Made by a program: the position numbers and the translations under genes | Shown: positions 5,782 through 6,982 of the stretch, one piece after another | Layout: every line of letters begins with the position of its first letter | How positions within the stretch are numbered: position 1 is the stretch's first letter | From: DATFYI01 sp035315125 | GTDB lineage: Bacteria > Chloroflexota > Anaerolineae > Anaerolineales > Anaerolineaceae | Assembly: GCA_035315125.1 (NCBI GenBank) | Contig: DATFYI010000045.1 | Span: 1 to 6,982 of the forward strand | Direction: 5' to 3' | Length of the DNA: 6,982 nt | Notes under the pieces: generated by a model | What the model saw: the letters and a program-made list of their open reading frames with translations, nothing else | The model's database searches: none | Told to the model about the DNA's origin: nothing

Positions 5782-6982
5782 TTAGCTGCCCCGTGCTTTC
5801 AACCAGGCTAACAACTGCTCGACCGGCCATGTACTGATCACCTGTCTGGGCTCCAACCAGGCTCGTCTGGCAACTGATACGCCATATTCAGCCAGACCTA
5901 GCTGGTCCGTAGTATGGGAGTCGGTATTGATACTGAGCAAAATGCCCATTTCACCGGCCTTGCGAGCGTAAACCTCATCTAAATCAAGTCTGGATGGGTT
6001 GGCATTTATCTCCAGGATAATCTTGTTCTTTTGGGCCGCCTCCAGCACCGCATTCCAATCCAGGTCAGCGCCTTCACGGTTTGGCAGCAGCCTTCCGCTG
6101 GGATGGCCTATCATATCCACCTGGGGGTTTTCCATCACGCGTAGCAACCGTTCGGTAATAACCTCTCTTGGCTGCCGAAGGCTGGTATGCAGCGAAGCGG
6201 TTACGATATCCAGCTCAGCCAGTACCTCATCCGGATAATCCAGGCTGCCATCGGCGTGGATTTCGACTTCGGTGCCCTGTAGCAGGAGAATTGAATCGCC
6301 CATTTTTTCTTGAACTGCGTCGATTTCCTTGCGCTGCTGGTGCAGGCGATCGACCGTCAGGCCACCTGCCACACCCAAACCGCTGGAATGGTCGGTGATT
6401 GCCAGAACTTTCAAGCCGCGCCCGCGGGCTGCCTCTGCCATTTCCTGGATTGTGGCATGCCCATCACTCCACATGGTGTGGGTGTGCAGGTCGGATTTCA
6501 GGTCCGACAGCTCAATCAGATGTGGCAATTTTCCGGCCAGAGCGGCCTGCACCTCGCCGCGGTCTTCCCGCAGCTCAGGTGCTATCCAGGGCAATCCCAG
6601 CGCTGCATAGGCTTCTTCTTCCGTGGCTGCCAGCTTCTCTTTGCCATTTTTATCGATCAGACTGCTCTCGGATAGGGATAATCCTTTGCGCTGGGCCAGT
6701 TCACGGATGCGGACGTTATGCTCCTTTGATCCGGTGGCATAAATCCACAGGCTGCCGAAACGCTCGGGTGGTTGAATCCAAATTTGGATATTCAAGCCGC
6801 TTATAAGCTCAACACTGGATTTGTTTTCTCCTTGCCCGCGGATTCGCGCTACATCCGGGTGAGATACAAACTCTTCCATCACATCTGCTGACTGGTTGGA
6901 AGCTACCGCGATATCCAGGTCGCCAATTGTGGAACGCCATCGGCGCAGACTGCCGGCTGCTTCTGCTCTATTCACGCCCGGC
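5782..6982 (-). CDS. polX: DNA polymerase X with C-terminal PHP domain; 5' end outside window; polymerase site altered
   Basis: About 399 C-terminal residues of a family usually near 570-590 residues are visible. The reading frame runs through the right edge, so the GTG at 6975 is internal; residues here are numbered from that codon. The X-family palm is recognised by AGSLRRWRSTIGDLDI (7-22), with metal-binding Asp19 and Asp21, and by TGSKEHN (81-87). The strand that normally supplies the third catalytic Asp (VDLR-like) reads IQIW at 63-66, with Gln64 in place of Asp, and the YF-TGS motif reads YA-TGS. The PHP domain (about 158-370) has all nine expected ligands: His164, His166, Asp171, His196, Glu236, His263, His291, Asp352 and His354. 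In this family the PHP domain gives Mn-dependent 3'-5' exonuclease and 3'-end repair activities. Nuclease function is therefore likely; gap-filling synthesis is doubtful. The lipoprotein gene follows after 23 bp. Confidence 0.93.
   Translation of the reverse strand, partial: PGVNRAEAAGSLRRWRSTIGDLDIAVASNQSADVMEEFVSHPDVARIRGQGENKSSVELISGLNIQIWIQPPERFGSLWIYATGSKEHNVRIRELAQRKGLSLSESSLIDKNGKEKLAATEEEAYAALGLPWIAPELREDRGEVQAALAGKLPHLIELSDLKSDLHTHTMWSDGHATIQEMAEAARGRGLKVLAITDHSSGLGVAGGLTVDRLHQQRKEIDAVQEKMGDSILLLQGTEVEIHADGSLDYPDEVLAELDIVTASLHTSLRQPREVITERLLRVMENPQVDMIGHPSGRLLPNREGADLDWNAVLEAAQKNKIILEINANPSRLDLDEVYARKAGEMGILLSINTDSHTTDQLGLAEYGVSVARRAWLEPRQVISTWPVEQLLAWLKARGS

Noticed and set aside
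5759..5830. Upstream ATG at 5830 as the start of the lipoprotein (24 extra residues)
   Set aside because: It would overlap the end of polX and place 24 polar residues before an otherwise perfect lipoprotein signal peptide; the ATG at 5758 has a strong ribosome binding site.
6399..6806. 135-codon plus-strand open frame opposite polX
   Set aside because: Its Cys/Arg/Pro/His-rich composition is typical of an antisense shadow; it has no ribosome binding site or family match, while the opposite strand encodes clear PolX/PHP motifs.
6973..6975. GTG as the start of the PHP/PolX protein
   Set aside because: The frame stays open to the window edge, and the codon lies only a few residues before the polymerase palm motif, so it is an internal Val of a longer PolX.

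Overview
The window looks like ordinary chromosomal DNA of a moderate-GC, free-living bacterium. The mix of genes suggests a Chloroflexota/Anaerolineae-type organism: a short GT35 alpha-glucan phosphorylase with a DUF3417 N-terminus, a long-form NfeD, a UPF0316 protein, a PHP-type PolX and a proline/valine-rich lipoprotein. This placement is an impression from protein style and is not demonstrated. I see no tRNA, rRNA, CRISPR array, insertion sequence or phage gene.

Layout. (1) 1-490, minus: the first 163 residues of DnaK; the rest lies beyond the left edge. (2) 491-703: a 213-bp divergent intergenic region with the dnaK ribosome binding site, a TATAAT box and a small inverted repeat in front of nfeD. 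(3) 704-2038, plus: a complete membrane serine protease of the NfeD/ClpP class. (4) 2041-2568, minus: a UPF0316 membrane protein, convergent with nfeD across only 2 bp. (5) 2572-4752, minus: a glucan phosphorylase whose stop lies 3 bp before the UPF0316 start, so the two form a tight operon. (6) 4753-4975: a 223-bp intergenic region with a good promoter candidate, a paired CCCGGG element and an 11-bp palindrome. (7) 4976-5758, minus: a lipoprotein with what looks like two tandem NTF2-like domains. (8) 5782-6982, minus: the C-terminal two thirds of a DNA polymerase X carrying a PHP nuclease domain, open at the right edge and 23 bp upstream of the lipoprotein gene.

Functionally these are separate housekeeping units: protein folding (DnaK), membrane protein quality control (NfeD), storage-glucan breakdown (GlgP with a small membrane partner of unknown role), and DNA repair (PolX) apparently co-transcribed with a surface lipoprotein. 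I found no convincing new multi-gene system. The observation most worth checking is that PolX keeps all nine PHP metal ligands but seems to have lost the third catalytic aspartate of its polymerase site (Gln instead), which suggests a PHP nuclease with a disabled or altered polymerase.
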